A stretch of 64,000 nt of DNA. Source: Novosphingobium decolorationis (GTDB lineage: Bacteria > Pseudomonadota > Alphaproteobacteria > Sphingomonadales > Sphingomonadaceae). The position numbers and the translations under genes were made by a program. This document shows positions 28,811 through 38,040 of the stretch, piece after piece; the first letter of the stretch is position 1; every line of letters starts with the position of its first letter. The notes under the pieces are model-generated. The model was not told the origin of the DNA. It did no database searches and worked only from the letters and a program-made list of their open reading frames with translations. The stretch covers positions 992,001 to 1,056,000 of the forward strand of contig NZ_CP054856.1 in the NCBI RefSeq assembly GCF_018417475.1, written 5' to 3'.

Positions 28811-29905
28811 ATGGCCCTCATCAACCCCAAGTCCCAAGCCGCGCGCGCAACCGCGATGCCCGGCGCCCTGCACCATCTCAAGGCCACGCCCGAGACCGTG
28901 CACTGGGGCTATTTCTCGCCCGAGATCAAGCCGGTGCTGCGCGTCAAGAGCGGCGACCTCATCCACGGCGAGGCCATCACCCACCACGCTGGCGATGATC
29001 CCGACCTGATGTTCGACGAGAACATCAAGCGTATCTTCACCGAGATCGATCCCACCAGCCGCGCGCCCGGCTGCCACATCATGACCGGCCCGATCTACAT
29101 CGAGGACGCGGAACCGGGCGACATGCTGGAAGTGCGCTACTTCGAGATGAAGCCGCGCCACAACTATGGTTCGAACCTCCAGGCCAACTGGGGCCACCTC
29201 TACAAGGAGTTCGACGAGACCGAGCGCGTGACGATCTACAAGCTCGATCCCAACGCGATGACGGCCTCTGCGCTCTACGCCTACGATGTCGAAGGCGTCT
29301 ACACGACGCCCGGGCGCATCACGCATTGCCCGACCTGCGACCGCTCCGAGGCGCTGCCCGGCATCACCATCCCGGCCCGTCCGCACCTGGGCACCGCAGG
29401 CGTCGCGCCCGCCGTCAACGAGCCGGTCAGCACGATCCCGCCCGGCCTTCACGGCGGCAACATCGACAACTGGCGCATCGGCGCAGGCGCCAAGATGTAC
29501 TACCCCGTGCAGGTCAAGGGCGGGCTCTTCTCGATCGGCGATCCCCATGTCAGCCAGGGCGACGGCGAGATCAGCGGCACGGCGATCGAAAGTTCGCTCG
29601 ACGTCCTGTTCCAGATCATCCTGCGCAAGGACTTCTCGTTCCCCTCGCCGCTTCTGGAAACGCCCGACTACTGGATCGTCCACGGCTTCGGCGAGGATCT
29701 CGACGCGGCCATGAAGGGCGCCTCGCTCGACATGATGCACCTCCTGACCGAGCATCAGGGCCTCTCGCGCCACGACAGCTACTCGCTGATGAGCGTCGCC
29801 TCGGACTTCGGCGTGACGCAGGTCGTGGACGGCACGCAGGGCATCCACTGCCGCATCGAACGGCGGATCTTCCCCGAAAAGGGCACCTTCACCGATCCGG
29901 AATGA
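28811..29905 (+). CDS. Acetamidase/formamidase-family amidohydrolase
   Basis: 364-residue FmdA/AmdA-family protein that hydrolyses small amides, typically formamide or acetamide, to acid plus ammonia. Hallmarks: ATPETVHWGYFSPEIKPVL, THHAGDDPDLMF, IMTGPIYIEDAEPGDMLEV, ARPHLGTAGVAP, GGNIDNWRIGAGAKMYYPVQV and GDPHVSQGDGEISGTAIE. It starts 57 nt after the dioxygenase stop, so co-transcription is likely. The same domain recurs in the AraC fusion at 32772-35138. Followed by a strong terminator. Confidence 0.92.
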   Translation: MALINPKSQAARATAMPGALHHLKATPETVHWGYFSPEIKPVLRVKSGDLIHGEAITHHAGDDPDLMFDENIKRIFTEIDPTSRAPGCHIMTGPIYIEDAEPGDMLEVRYFEMKPRHNYGSNLQANWGHLYKEFDETERVTIYKLDPNAMTASALYAYDVEGVYTTPGRITHCPTCDRSEALPGITIPARPHLGTAGVAPAVNEPVSTIPPGLHGGNIDNWRIGAGAKMYYPVQVKGGLFSIGDPHVSQGDGEISGTAIESSLDVLFQIILRKDFSFPSPLLETPDYWIVHGFGEDLDAAMKGASLDMMHLLTEHQGLSRHDSYSLMSVASDFGVTQVVDGTQGIHCRIERRIFPEKGTFTDPE

Positions 29906-29930
29906 CACACCACTTGCGGGCAACCGCAAG

Positions 29931-29974
29931 GCGAGGCCGGACCGGAAAACCTCCTCTTTCCCGTCCGGCCTCGC
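29931..29974 (+). terminator. Terminator after the formamidase gene
   Basis: 12-bp perfect stem GCGAGGCCGGAC/GTCCGGCCTCGC around a 20-nt loop. A smaller CTTGCGG/CCGCAAG hairpin lies just before it at 29913-29929. Confidence 0.7.
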
Positions 29975-30021
29975 GCCTGTCCACCGACCGCGCTAGAGAT
30001 ACGGGCAAGGCCCGAGGGAGA

Positions 30022-30840
30022 ATGACCATGAGCTATGAAACGATCGACGTGCGGCCGGTGACCAAGCGGATCGGTGCGGAGATCTTCGGGGTCGACCTGA
30101 CGAAGCCGCTCGGCAACCAGACTTATGCCGAGATCCGCGAAGCCCTGCTCAAGCACCAGGTCGTGTTCTTCCGCGAGCAGGAGATCGACCACGAAGCGCA
30201 CCTCGCCTTCGGCCAGGCCTTTGGCAAGTTCCACACGCACTCGGCGGTCAAGGGCCTGCCCGAGCACCCGCACATTGTGCAGATCCACGCCGACGCCAAC
30301 AGCAAGTACATCGCGGGCGACAACTGGCATTCCGACCTCTCGTGCGATCCCGAGCCGCCGATGGGCTCGATCCTCTACATGCACACCATGCCCGAGGACG
30401 GCGGCGATACGCTGTTTTCCAGCATGACCGCGGCCTACGAGGCGCTGTCCGAGCCGATGAAGCGCTTCCTCGAGCCGCTGACTGCAGTTCACGATGCGAA
30501 CCCTGTCTACAAGGCGATCTTCCCGGACATCGACAAGCAGTACGAGTGCAACACCCACCCGGTCATCCGCACCCACCCGGAAACGGGCCGCAAGCTGCTC
30601 TTCGTGAACTCCTCCTACACCACGAAGATCAACGAGTTGTCCAGGACCGAAAGCGATGCGGTCCTCAAGTGCCTCTACGAGCACGTGAAGGACCCCAATT
30701 TCCAGGTCCGCTTCCGCTGGCGCCCGCACTCCATCGCCTTCTGGGACAACCGCTGTACCCAGCACTTCGCGGTGTGGGACTACTTCCCCGAAACGCGCTC
30801 GGGCTACCGCGTGACGATTGCCGGCGACCGCCCCTTCTGA
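30022..30840 (+). CDS. TauD/TfdA-family Fe(II)/2-oxoglutarate dioxygenase
   Basis: 272-residue enzyme. ATG at 30022 after GAGGGAG; a second ATG lies two codons in. Iron ligands His103-x-Asp105 (NWHSDLS) and His248 (CTQHFAVWDY). Arg263 (GYRVTI) would bind 2-oxoglutarate. FGVDLTKPL and VVFFREQEID are typical of the TauD branch. TauD/TfdA enzymes hydroxylate next to a heteroatom and so cleave C-S or ether bonds. It follows the formamidase terminator, so may have its own promoter, and it precedes an MFS gene by 106 bp. Substrate unknown. Confidence 0.9.
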   Translation: MTMSYETIDVRPVTKRIGAEIFGVDLTKPLGNQTYAEIREALLKHQVVFFREQEIDHEAHLAFGQAFGKFHTHSAVKGLPEHPHIVQIHADANSKYIAGDNWHSDLSCDPEPPMGSILYMHTMPEDGGDTLFSSMTAAYEALSEPMKRFLEPLTAVHDANPVYKAIFPDIDKQYECNTHPVIRTHPETGRKLLFVNSSYTTKINELSRTESDAVLKCLYEHVKDPNFQVRFRWRPHSIAFWDNRCTQHFAVWDYFPETRSGYRVTIAGDRPF

Positions 30841-30946
30841 GCAGCAACTGCAAAGCGAAGGCATTTGCGCTGGCGCAAGGTCCTAGGCCACCCAATGCGT
30901 TAGACAGGTGGTCCCAACCATCGCCAGCAACGAGGCAAGCCCCACG

Positions 30947-32377
30947 ATGAGCCGCGACACGACGAGCCCTGCCCCCGAGCCCGAGGCACTCTCGCCGCTG
31001 CGCCTGCGTCTCATCATGGCGCTGGTCACCGGCGCCCTGTTCATGGAGATCCTCGATGCCTCCATCATCATCACCGCACTGCCGCGCATGGCGCGCGATT
31101 TCGGGACGAGTGCGGTGGGGCTCAACATCGGCGTCACCGCCTACATCCTGACTCTCGGCATCCTCATCCCCGCCAGCGGCTGGGTGGCCGAACGTTTCGG
31201 CGCGCGGCGTATCTTCGCCATCGCCATAGGTCTCTTCACCCTCGCCTCGGCGCTGTGCGGACAGGCGTCCAGCCTGACCGAGTTCGTCGCCCTGCGCGTC
31301 TTTCAGGGGGCTGCGGGCGCGATGATGGTGCCGGTTGGCCAAGTCATCGTCCTCACCTGCACCCCGCGCGACAAGCTGATGGTGGCGATGTCGAACCTCA
31401 TCTGGCCTGCGCTCATCGCGCCGGTGGTCGGACCACCGCTCGGCGGCTTCATCACCGAGCATCTGGGCTGGAACTGGATCTTCTACCTCAATGTGCCGCT
31501 CGGCCTCATTGGCCTCGTGGGTGCCTGGATACTCGTGCCCAGGACCGCCCGCCCGGATGAGCCACGTCGCTTCGACTGGCCGGGATTTGCGATCACCGCG
31601 CTCGGCACCTTCGGGCTGCTTGCCGGGCTGGAACTCTTGGGCGCGACGGGCAACCTCGCCGCACTCGCCCTCGTCGCACTGGGCCTCGCCTTGCTGGTCC
31701 TTGCGCTACGGCACATGGCCCGCGCGCCCAACCCGATGGTGGGGCTCGACAATCTCGCGATCCCGACCTTCCGCGCTACCATCCGGGGCGGTTCGCTTGC
31801 GCGGGCCGGCGTCGCGGCATCGCCTTTCCTCGTGCCGCTGCTGCTGCAGGTTGGCCTTGGTTACAGCCCATCCGAAGCCGGCCTGATCCTGATCGCGCTG
31901 TTTGCGGGCAATCTGGCCATGAAGTCGGTGACGACGCCGGTCCTGCGCACCTTCGGCTACCGCCGCGTGCTCATCGGTTCCTCGCTCGCCAGTTTTGCCG
32001 GGATCGCGGGCGGCGCGCTGCTTGCTCCGGGAACCCCCGTCACGCTGATCTGCGCGTTCCTGTTCTTCTCAGGGATGACCCGCTCGATGCACTTCACGAC
32101 GCTGGGGACGATGGCCTTCTCGGACATTCCCAAGCCGCAGATGAGCGACGCGACGAGCCTGTTCAACACCTCGATCCAGCTGATGATGGCCAGCGGCATC
32201 GCGCTCTCCGCACTCGCGGTAAAGCTGGGCGACACGCTGGGCACCGGCGCGCCCGACGTGCCCTACCGCCTTGCCTTCCTGCCACTCAGCGTGCTGTGCC
32301 TCGCCACGCTCGTCGAAGCCCTGCGCCTTCCGCGCGATGCGGGCGACAGCTTCGTGGGTCGCAAGTCGCAGGCCTGA
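30947..32377 (+). CDS. MFS transporter, DHA2 (14-TM) drug/proton antiporter type
   Basis: 476-residue EmrB/QacA-like exporter. The ATG at 30947 gives MSRDTTSPAPEPEALSPLRL; an in-frame GTG at 30908 would add 13 residues. Motif A is WVAERFGARRIF, and motif D1-like MEILDASIIITALPRMARDF lies in TM1. Fourteen hydrophobic segments can be counted. It probably exports a toxic substrate or intermediate of the surrounding pathway. The extra length compared with the other two MFS genes of the island places it in a different family. Confidence 0.87.
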   Translation: MSRDTTSPAPEPEALSPLRLRLIMALVTGALFMEILDASIIITALPRMARDFGTSAVGLNIGVTAYILTLGILIPASGWVAERFGARRIFAIAIGLFTLASALCGQASSLTEFVALRVFQGAAGAMMVPVGQVIVLTCTPRDKLMVAMSNLIWPALIAPVVGPPLGGFITEHLGWNWIFYLNVPLGLIGLVGAWILVPRTARPDEPRRFDWPGFAITALGTFGLLAGLELLGATGNLAALALVALGLALLVLALRHMARAPNPMVGLDNLAIPTFRATIRGGSLARAGVAASPFLVPLLLQVGLGYSPSEAGLILIALFAGNLAMKSVTTPVLRTFGYRRVLIGSSLASFAGIAGGALLAPGTPVTLICAFLFFSGMTRSMHFTTLGTMAFSDIPKPQMSDATSLFNTSIQLMMASGIALSALAVKLGDTLGTGAPDVPYRLAFLPLSVLCLATLVEALRLPRDAGDSFVGRKSQA

Positions 32378-32384
32378 GCCTGCC

Positions 32385-32603
32385 TTAATCCTTGGCCCAG
32401 GCACGGCGCGCGCGCCGCACGCACCAGCTCCACACCGGCACCGGCGATCCCGCCAGAAGCAGCACGATCAGAAACTCGAGCGGACGGCGAAACAGCGCGT
32501 CGAACCCGGCGAAGCCCACGATGACGAGGATCGCGAAGAGAATGACGAACGTGAAGACAAGGGCGAGGAGAACGAACGCCCCGGCAGCAAGTTTGGAAGG
32601 CAT
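32385..32603 (-). CDS. Small two-helix membrane protein, unrecognised
   Basis: 72-residue frame. Two hydrophobic segments: about 5-31 (AAGAFVLLALVFTFVILFAILVIVGFAG) and 43-60 (EFLIVLLLAGSPVPVWSW), with a basic tail RRARRAWAKD. No family recognised. It converges on the DHA2 gene with only 7 bp between stops. Its composition fits a real inner-membrane peptide, but the coding case rests on hydrophobicity alone. Confidence 0.5.
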   Translation of the reverse strand: MPSKLAAGAFVLLALVFTFVILFAILVIVGFAGFDALFRRPLEFLIVLLLAGSPVPVWSWCVRRARRAWAKD

Positions 32604-32671
32604 GGGCGGCCGCTAGCACAGGGTCGTGAGACCTGCCAGCGGGCGAATTGTCCCCCTAGCAGGAAGGACAT

Positions 32672-32700
32672 GTCCGAGGGTCAGCGCCCTCGGGCTCCCC
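32672..32700 (+). repeat. 29-nt hairpin repeat, copy 1
   Basis: CCGAGGG and CCCTCGG form a stem; the element ends GGGCTCCCC. A second copy matching at 27 of 29 positions lies inverted at 43817-43845. Both copies are downstream of minus-strand genes. Confidence 0.65.
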
Positions 32701-32734
32701 TGGCTGCAAAAGGCAACGTCGCCCATTCTTGGGG

Positions 32735-32756
32735 TCAAGGGGTAATAACCCCTTGA
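32735..32756 (-). terminator. Perfect stem-loop after the AraC-formamidase gene
   Basis: TCAAGGGG-TAATAA-CCCCTTGA, an 8-bp perfect stem with a 6-nt loop, 16 nt beyond the stop of the minus-strand gene. No long T-run follows, so termination is likely but not certain. Confidence 0.6.
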
Positions 32757-32771
32757 ATAATCTCTTCCTGT

Positions 32772-35138
32772 TTAGCTCGTGAAGAGCGCCTTTCGGATCA
32801 CCGCGTGAACGCCATAATTGCCGTTCACGACCTGGCTCACCCCGAAATCGACCCCGACCGAAAGCAGCGAGATCGCCTCGTCCTCGGACAGTTGTTTGGC
32901 CGTCATCAGGAAGCGGCGGGCCTTGCGGAAGGCATCGCGCATCGCCTCATCGAGCGAAGACTTCTTGTAGACCTCGCTCTGTGCGTCCGCGCCCAGTTCC
33001 TTGAGATAATCCGGGTGCGAGAAGCCCATGATGACCCACTCGGTCTCGGTCTCGATCAGCGGGTAATCGACATCGCGCAGCTGCTCCATGACGCCTTGCG
33101 CCTTGTGATGGACGACCTGGATCAGCGCGGTCATCGAGCATTCAATGGCCGTGCCACACAGTTCGCTGTCGCCTTGCGAGGCGTGCGGATCGCCCAGTGA
33201 AAGAAGCCCGCCCTCGACCTGTACCGGCAGGAACACCCGCGCGCCGGGCCCGGTGCGCCAGTTGTCGAGATTGCCGCCAAAGCTGGAGGGCGGCACGGAA
33301 TCGACAAGCCCGTTATGGTTGGGTGCCACTGCGATCACGCCGAAGTGCGGCCGGATCGGGATCTCGACATTGCGCAGCACGTCGAAGTTCTTCTCGATCG
33401 TCGCCGGATCGACCGGCACGCCCGGATAATCGTAGCGCGGATGGACCACGCCCGAGGGGTCTGTCTGCTCGGTCCAGCGGTAGGAATAGACCGCGTGGGC
33501 CGTGGGGGGACGCATGCCGCCTGCTTCCACCTCGTAGATGGTGATGACCTCGCGCTGCTTGGGCTCGGTCAGCAGGTCCTGATAGTGGAAACCCCAGTAG
33601 GTCGCCGCGTTCGAGCCGAAGGATTTGCCCGCAAAGCGCGGATTTCCACTGGGCCGGGGCTTCAGATCGAGGATGCGCACCTCGATGAGATCGCCCGGCA
33701 TCGCGCCTTCGATGGCGATGGGGCCCGTGCAGATATGGACGCCGAAACCCTCGCCAGGACCACGCCCGAGAGCCGAGGCGTCCATCGGTCCGGCCCCGCG
33801 CCGGTTGACCGACTTTCCCTGCGCGTCCCAGTGGAACACGCTTTCCGCGCCGCCATCGCCTTCCACCATGCGCTCGGCATCGTCGTTGGCGTGGTGGGTC
33901 AGAGTCTCGATGGTCACGAAGTCCCCCGAGCGAATGGAGAGTGCCGGCTTCAGGTCCTTGCTGAGAAAGCCCCAGTGCACCGTTTCGGGCGAAGCGGGCA
34001 AATGGTGGTGGCGCACCTGCTCGCCTTCGGGATGGGGGCTGTAGGGTGCCCCGACCTTGGGGCCGCCTTGCGCTGCCTCCGCCGTATCCGGTACTTCCGC
34101 ATCGGTGCCATCGTCGCTCTCGGCAGGTTCGTTCTCGGCCTTGGCGGCAGGCGTCTCGCCGCGTGCGGGTTTGCCGCGGCGCAGGAGCTCGACCGCCTCG
34201 TTTTCCTGGGGCTGGCCCTTGCGGTACTCGCGCGGAGAGATGCCGTACTGCTCGCGAAACGCCCGGCTGAACGAGGCGGAATCGTTGAAGCCCCATTCGA
34301 ACAGGATGTCCGAGATCGATTTCTGGACGTGCAGCGGGCTGCGCAGGTCGAGGCGACAGCGCTCCAGCCTTCGCACCTTCACGTAGTGCCCGAAGCTGTC
34401 GTTGATCGATTCGAACAGCTTCTGGAGGTAGCGCGGCGAGATGCCATGCTCGGCCGCGACCTGCTGGTAGTTGAGGTCCGGGTCGGACAGGCGGATCTCG
34501 ATGGTCTGGAAGATCCGCTCCAGCAGCGCCGCGCGCATGCCCGCCGCGCCGCCCAGCGCCTTGGGCGGCGCGTTGTCGAGCAGGCTGGTGACGAGGAACT
34601 CAGGGAACGCAAGTTCCACCGGCCGCGCCTGGTCGGTGGTGATCTCGTTGATGGTGTCGGCCAGCGAGCGCAGCATGCCGGCAAAGACACGCGCGGTGCC
34701 GGTATCGGTCGCGATCTGGCGCGGCGCGGCGCCGACGGGCGTCTTGAGCCGCGCGGTCAGTTCGCTGTGGGGCACCTGCACGATGAGGGTGCGGTTGTCG
34801 CCCGCAAAGGAGAGCTGCACCGGCACATCGCCCTGCCCGCAGATCAGTTCACCATCGGAGAGGCGCAGTTCCTGCTTGGCATCGCGCATCGTCGCGCTGC
34901 CATCGAGCAGCAGCGCCACCCAGTAGGTCTGGGGTTGATCGCGAAAATCGATGGTCCAGGTCTGCTGGGTCCCGGTCACACGAATGAAGCTGATGCCCGT
35001 GCTCGACTTGAACTGGATCAGCTCCCCATAGAGCGTCGCCTCATCGGCCTCGTCCAGCGTCAGCGAAAGGCGTTTCAAGGCAAAGCGCCAGGCATCGCGG
35101 CGCTGTTCCTTGGGATAGACATTTGTCGTTATGCGCAA
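32772..35138 (-). CDS. AraC-family regulator fused to a formamidase/acetamidase domain
   Basis: Single uninterrupted 788-codon frame. Residues 1-200 form an AraC-type sensor domain (YWVALLLDGSATMRDAKQELRLSDGELICG). Residues 200-310 are a complete AraC DNA-binding domain with two HTHs: YQQVAAEHGISPRYLQKLFE and ISDILFEWGFNDSASFSRAFREQYG, ending SPREYRK. Residues 311-375 are a Glu/Ala/Pro-rich linker. Residues 377-788 are a full FmdA/AmdA domain (SPETVHWGFLSKDLKPAL, THHANDDAERM, GGNLDNWRTGPGARVFLPVQV, GDPHASQGDSELCGTAIE). The start appears to be TTG; no ATG occurs before codon 84. The enzyme part is homologous to the stand-alone amidase at 28811-29905. It could couple amide binding or turnover to control of the island; that is inference. 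Confidence 0.9.
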   Translation of the reverse strand: MRITTNVYPKEQRRDAWRFALKRLSLTLDEADEATLYGELIQFKSSTGISFIRVTGTQQTWTIDFRDQPQTYWVALLLDGSATMRDAKQELRLSDGELICGQGDVPVQLSFAGDNRTLIVQVPHSELTARLKTPVGAAPRQIATDTGTARVFAGMLRSLADTINEITTDQARPVELAFPEFLVTSLLDNAPPKALGGAAGMRAALLERIFQTIEIRLSDPDLNYQQVAAEHGISPRYLQKLFESINDSFGHYVKVRRLERCRLDLRSPLHVQKSISDILFEWGFNDSASFSRAFREQYGISPREYRKGQPQENEAVELLRRGKPARGETPAAKAENEPAESDDGTDAEVPDTAEAAQGGPKVGAPYSPHPEGEQVRHHHLPASPETVHWGFLSKDLKPALSIRSGDFVTIETLTHHANDDAERMVEGDGGAESVFHWDAQGKSVNRRGAGPMDASALGRGPGEGFGVHICTGPIAIEGAMPGDLIEVRILDLKPRPSGNPRFAGKSFGSNAATYWGFHYQDLLTEPKQREVITIYEVEAGGMRPPTAHAVYSYRWTEQTDPSGVVHPRYDYPGVPVDPATIEKNFDVLRNVEIPIRPHFGVIAVAPNHNGLVDSVPPSSFGGNLDNWRTGPGARVFLPVQVEGGLLSLGDPHASQGDSELCGTAIECSMTALIQVVHHKAQGVMEQLRDVDYPLIETETEWVIMGFSHPDYLKELGADAQSEVYKKSSLDEAMRDAFRKARRFLMTAKQLSEDEAISLLSVGVDFGVSQVVNGNYGVHAVIRKALFTS

Positions 35139-35271
35139 GGAATTTCCACCCGTTTTCCTGCTATCTGCACGGGGACAGCCGGAGCCTTCGCTCCGCCCTC
35201 ATCCGCCACCGCGGCCGCATGGCTAGCGCGCCCTTCCCATTACGGCAAGTACCCAGACAAAAGCGTTGGGA

Positions 35272-36672
35272 TCAGCTCTCGAACGGGGTCTCGGCGCTGC
35301 CATAGACGCTGGTCGGACCATCATCGCCCGGCGCTTCGCCGCGTCCGCAGACAGCCAGCATGGTGAGCGCGTAGACAAGCGCACTCGAGGCCATGTCGTC
35401 AGGGGTCGGGCGCCAGCGCGGCATACCCGTGGTTACGGCAGGAATGCGGTGCATGTTGAACACGTTATGGTCCCGCCACATGCTCGAATAGACCGGATGG
35501 GCTACCTCCAGCGGGGCGCCACGCGCCAGCCGGGTCGCGGCATCGACGGCGCCAGTGAGCGCGGCGACCTCGCGCTCGGCGGCCTCGAAACCGTGGCGTA
35601 CGACAACCGGCTCGACATCAAAGCTCTCGACATCGACGCTGCGCATGGCCGAAGTGATCCCGTGCATGGCCTCGGCCGCCTTCTGGCGCGGATTGAGGCC
35701 GACCTCGATGTAGAGCGCACAGATCTCGGTGCCGGCGCCAAAGTCAGTAGGCATTCCGCCGCGCACCGAAGCAATCTGCACTTTGGGCGCGACCTCGCCG
35801 CTCGCGGTGCGCAAGATCGAATTCGCCTCCCACGTGAGCCCCCAGGCGTGGAGCGCCTCGATCACCGGGCCAAGCCGATAGATCGGGTTGGGGTGGGCCG
35901 TCGCCAGGCGCGGCGCTTCCAGGATCGGCGTGAACATGCCCTGCCCGTAGATGCGCACACGAAAGACCGCATAGCCCGAGCCCTGCCAGGTGAGGCCGAA
36001 GTCGGTGCCTTCCGCCGCGATGGCGTAATCGGGCGCGACGCCGCCGTGGTGGAACAGGTAATGGGCGCCGATGTCCTTGCCCATGTAGTCGATCCCGGCA
36101 AATTCCTCGATCGGTTCAGGGCCGATCTCGCCCGGGCACGCAGTCAGCCAGGTCTTTCCGGCAAGCCCGATGCCTGCCTTCTTCAGTGCCTTCGCCGCGA
36201 TCAGGAAGCAGGACATGGGCCCCCGGTCATTGGAGATGGGAAAGCCGCGAAGGCGTCCCTCCTCGTCGAGCCAGCACTTCGTCCACTCAGGGTCGGCCAT
36301 CGTGCTCTCGCGGTAGCGGAAGCGGTCCTGCTCGGCGATGCCGCTCGGGCTCTCGGTATCGAGATGGGCGGTGAAGAGCAGGTTCGCGCCCGGCGCGGTG
36401 CCGCCATATTCGCCGATCACGTTGGGGCGCTCGGGCACGGCGCCGACCTTGCGCGGCTTGAAGCCTTCGCGGCCCATCCAGTCGTGGACAAACTCGGCCG
36501 CGGCCAGTTCCTCGCGCGAGCGGCTGGGGATGTTGCCCAGCTCCAGCGCCAGTGCGACCAGTTCGTCGGTATCGATCGCGGCGGCAATCGCCTCGCGCTC
36601 CTCCTCGCTCACCGCGTAAGGGGCAGCGGCAGGATCAGCGAAGATGGGGGCAGAGGCAGGAATATCGGCCAC
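35272..36672 (-). CDS. M20-family metallopeptidase/amidohydrolase
   Basis: 466-residue member of the ArgE/DapE/M20 family. GTG start at 36672 after AAGGATC, giving MADIPASAPIFADPAAAPYAV; the longer upstream frame reads through the neighbouring MFS gene. Metal and catalytic region: TAHLDTESPSG (His and Asp), CPGEIGPEPIEEF (Glu pair) and AAEGTDFGL. Near the C-terminus, NVFNMHRIPAVTTGMPRWRPTPDD is typical of the dimeric amidohydrolases. It hydrolyses an N-acyl, N-carbamoyl or peptide bond; substrate unknown. It starts 41 bp after the MFS gene stop, so the two are probably co-transcribed. Confidence 0.87.
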   Translation of the reverse strand: MADIPASAPIFADPAAAPYAVSEEEREAIAAAIDTDELVALALELGNIPSRSREELAAAEFVHDWMGREGFKPRKVGAVPERPNVIGEYGGTAPGANLLFTAHLDTESPSGIAEQDRFRYRESTMADPEWTKCWLDEEGRLRGFPISNDRGPMSCFLIAAKALKKAGIGLAGKTWLTACPGEIGPEPIEEFAGIDYMGKDIGAHYLFHHGGVAPDYAIAAEGTDFGLTWQGSGYAVFRVRIYGQGMFTPILEAPRLATAHPNPIYRLGPVIEALHAWGLTWEANSILRTASGEVAPKVQIASVRGGMPTDFGAGTEICALYIEVGLNPRQKAAEAMHGITSAMRSVDVESFDVEPVVVRHGFEAAEREVAALTGAVDAATRLARGAPLEVAHPVYSSMWRDHNVFNMHRIPAVTTGMPRWRPTPDDMASSALVYALTMLAVCGRGEAPGDDGPTSVYGSAETPFES

Positions 36673-36713
36673 GAAAGATCCTTGTCTTGTCAGGTGTTGC
36701 CGGAGGGAAGGCG

Positions 36714-37964
36714 TCAGTGGGATGGCACGGGCATGGCGTCCGGGGAAGTGCCCTCTTCTTCGCCATAGCGCGGCAGCAGCAGGAGCAGCACCGCGCCGCC
36801 CGCAAGCGCCGCGCCCACACCCACAAGCGCCGGACGATAGGACTGGACGTTGTCGAAGACGAGGTCGAGCAGGATCGGGGTGATCCCTTGCGCGGCGATC
36901 ACCGCCGAATACATGGCCCCGATGATCGAGCCGAAGTGGCGGACCCCGAAATAGCGCGCGATGTAATAGGGAAGCGCGCCATACTGCGCCCCCATGCCCA
37001 CGCCCAGCAGCAATCCGGCGAAGAGCAGCACCGGTGTTCCCACCCCGAATTCCAGGAGCGCGAGGCCACCGATGGCAAGGCCGTACATCGGCACCGCGAC
37101 ACGCGGCGTCTGGATCTTGTCCATGATCCGCCCGGTCACAACCTGCCAGCCCGAGGTCGCGAGCGCGAAGACGCTGACCACCGCGGTACCCGTTGCGACA
37201 GAAACGCCCCGGTCGCCCAGGATCGGCACGACGTGGCTGAAGATCGCGGTGGTCCCGCCAGCTCCGGCCGCAACGGCCAGAAGGACCAGCCAGAAAGAGG
37301 GAAGCCTCGCGGCCTCGGCCAGGGTCAGACCTTCGCGCGGGGCCTCTTCCTGCGCCGCGCTCGCACTTGCAGTCCGGTCGCGCAGGAACAGCACGAGGAT
37401 CGGGAAGGCCAGCAGCAGCACGAAGGCGGCGATCCCCAGATACCCCGCGCGCCAGCCCCAAGCGCCGACGAGAACTGCGGCCAGCACCGGCATGATGACC
37501 GATCCGATCCCGCAGCCCCCGCCCGCACTGATGCCAAGCGCAGTCCCCCGGTTGCTCTCGAACCAGTCGGCCACGACCTTCTGGTAGATCGGCGTTCCCG
37601 CCATCGCGCTGAAGATCGAGAGCACCGCGAAGGTCGCGTAGAACTGGATCAGGCTCCCGCTCGTCAGCGCCAGCGCGGCAATCGACAGAGCCAGTCCGAC
37701 CACGCCCGTCAGCAAGGTGCGGCGCGCGCCGTGCGCGTCGACATGGCGCCCGATGATCGGGTAACTGACCGCGCCCACAACCGCGAGAATGCCGAGCACC
37801 CCCGATATGCTCGCGCGCGACCATCCGAAGGTCTCGGACAAGGGCACCAGGAACAGGCCGAAGACGGCGTGAACCGCAGGCGTCACGCTGACCGCATTGC
37901 CCAGCGTGCAGGCGAACAGGACAGGTGTGCGTCCCGCTACGGCGGAGGGATCTCGCGGGGTCAT
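36714..37964 (-). CDS. MFS transporter, OFA-like
   Basis: 416-residue 12-TM carrier. The ATG at 37964 follows AGGAAAGGTG; a TTG two codons upstream is also possible. TM1 begins LFACTLGNAVSVTPAVHAVFGLFL, motif A is IIGRHVDAHGARRTLL, and GISAGGGCGIGSVIMPVLAA is the small-residue helix typical of oxalate/formate-type antiporters. It lies upstream of the M20 amidohydrolase and downstream of the hydrolase-monooxygenase pair in the same orientation, suggesting uptake of a carboxylated substrate or product of this segment. Confidence 0.85.
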   Translation of the reverse strand: MTPRDPSAVAGRTPVLFACTLGNAVSVTPAVHAVFGLFLVPLSETFGWSRASISGVLGILAVVGAVSYPIIGRHVDAHGARRTLLTGVVGLALSIAALALTSGSLIQFYATFAVLSIFSAMAGTPIYQKVVADWFESNRGTALGISAGGGCGIGSVIMPVLAAVLVGAWGWRAGYLGIAAFVLLLAFPILVLFLRDRTASASAAQEEAPREGLTLAEAARLPSFWLVLLAVAAGAGGTTAIFSHVVPILGDRGVSVATGTAVVSVFALATSGWQVVTGRIMDKIQTPRVAVPMYGLAIGGLALLEFGVGTPVLLFAGLLLGVGMGAQYGALPYYIARYFGVRHFGSIIGAMYSAVIAAQGITPILLDLVFDNVQSYRPALVGVGAALAGGAVLLLLLPRYGEEEGTSPDAMPVPSH

Positions 37965-38040
37965 CGGCAAGCACCTTTCCTGTAAATGTCTCGGGAGGCT
38001 GGCCGGGCGTGCCGCTGTGCAAGGCCCGGCCCACCGCGCA

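Noticed and set aside
29326..30840. A longer start for the TauD-type gene reaching back into the formamidase gene
   Set aside because: The upstream part is an out-of-frame reading of the formamidase; the ATG at 30022 has a good Shine-Dalgarno and the expected N-terminus.
32772..35138. AraC fusion considered as the missing QhpR regulator
   Set aside because: It lies about 19 kb from the qhp operon in a different gene neighbourhood, and its fused amidase points to the island instead.
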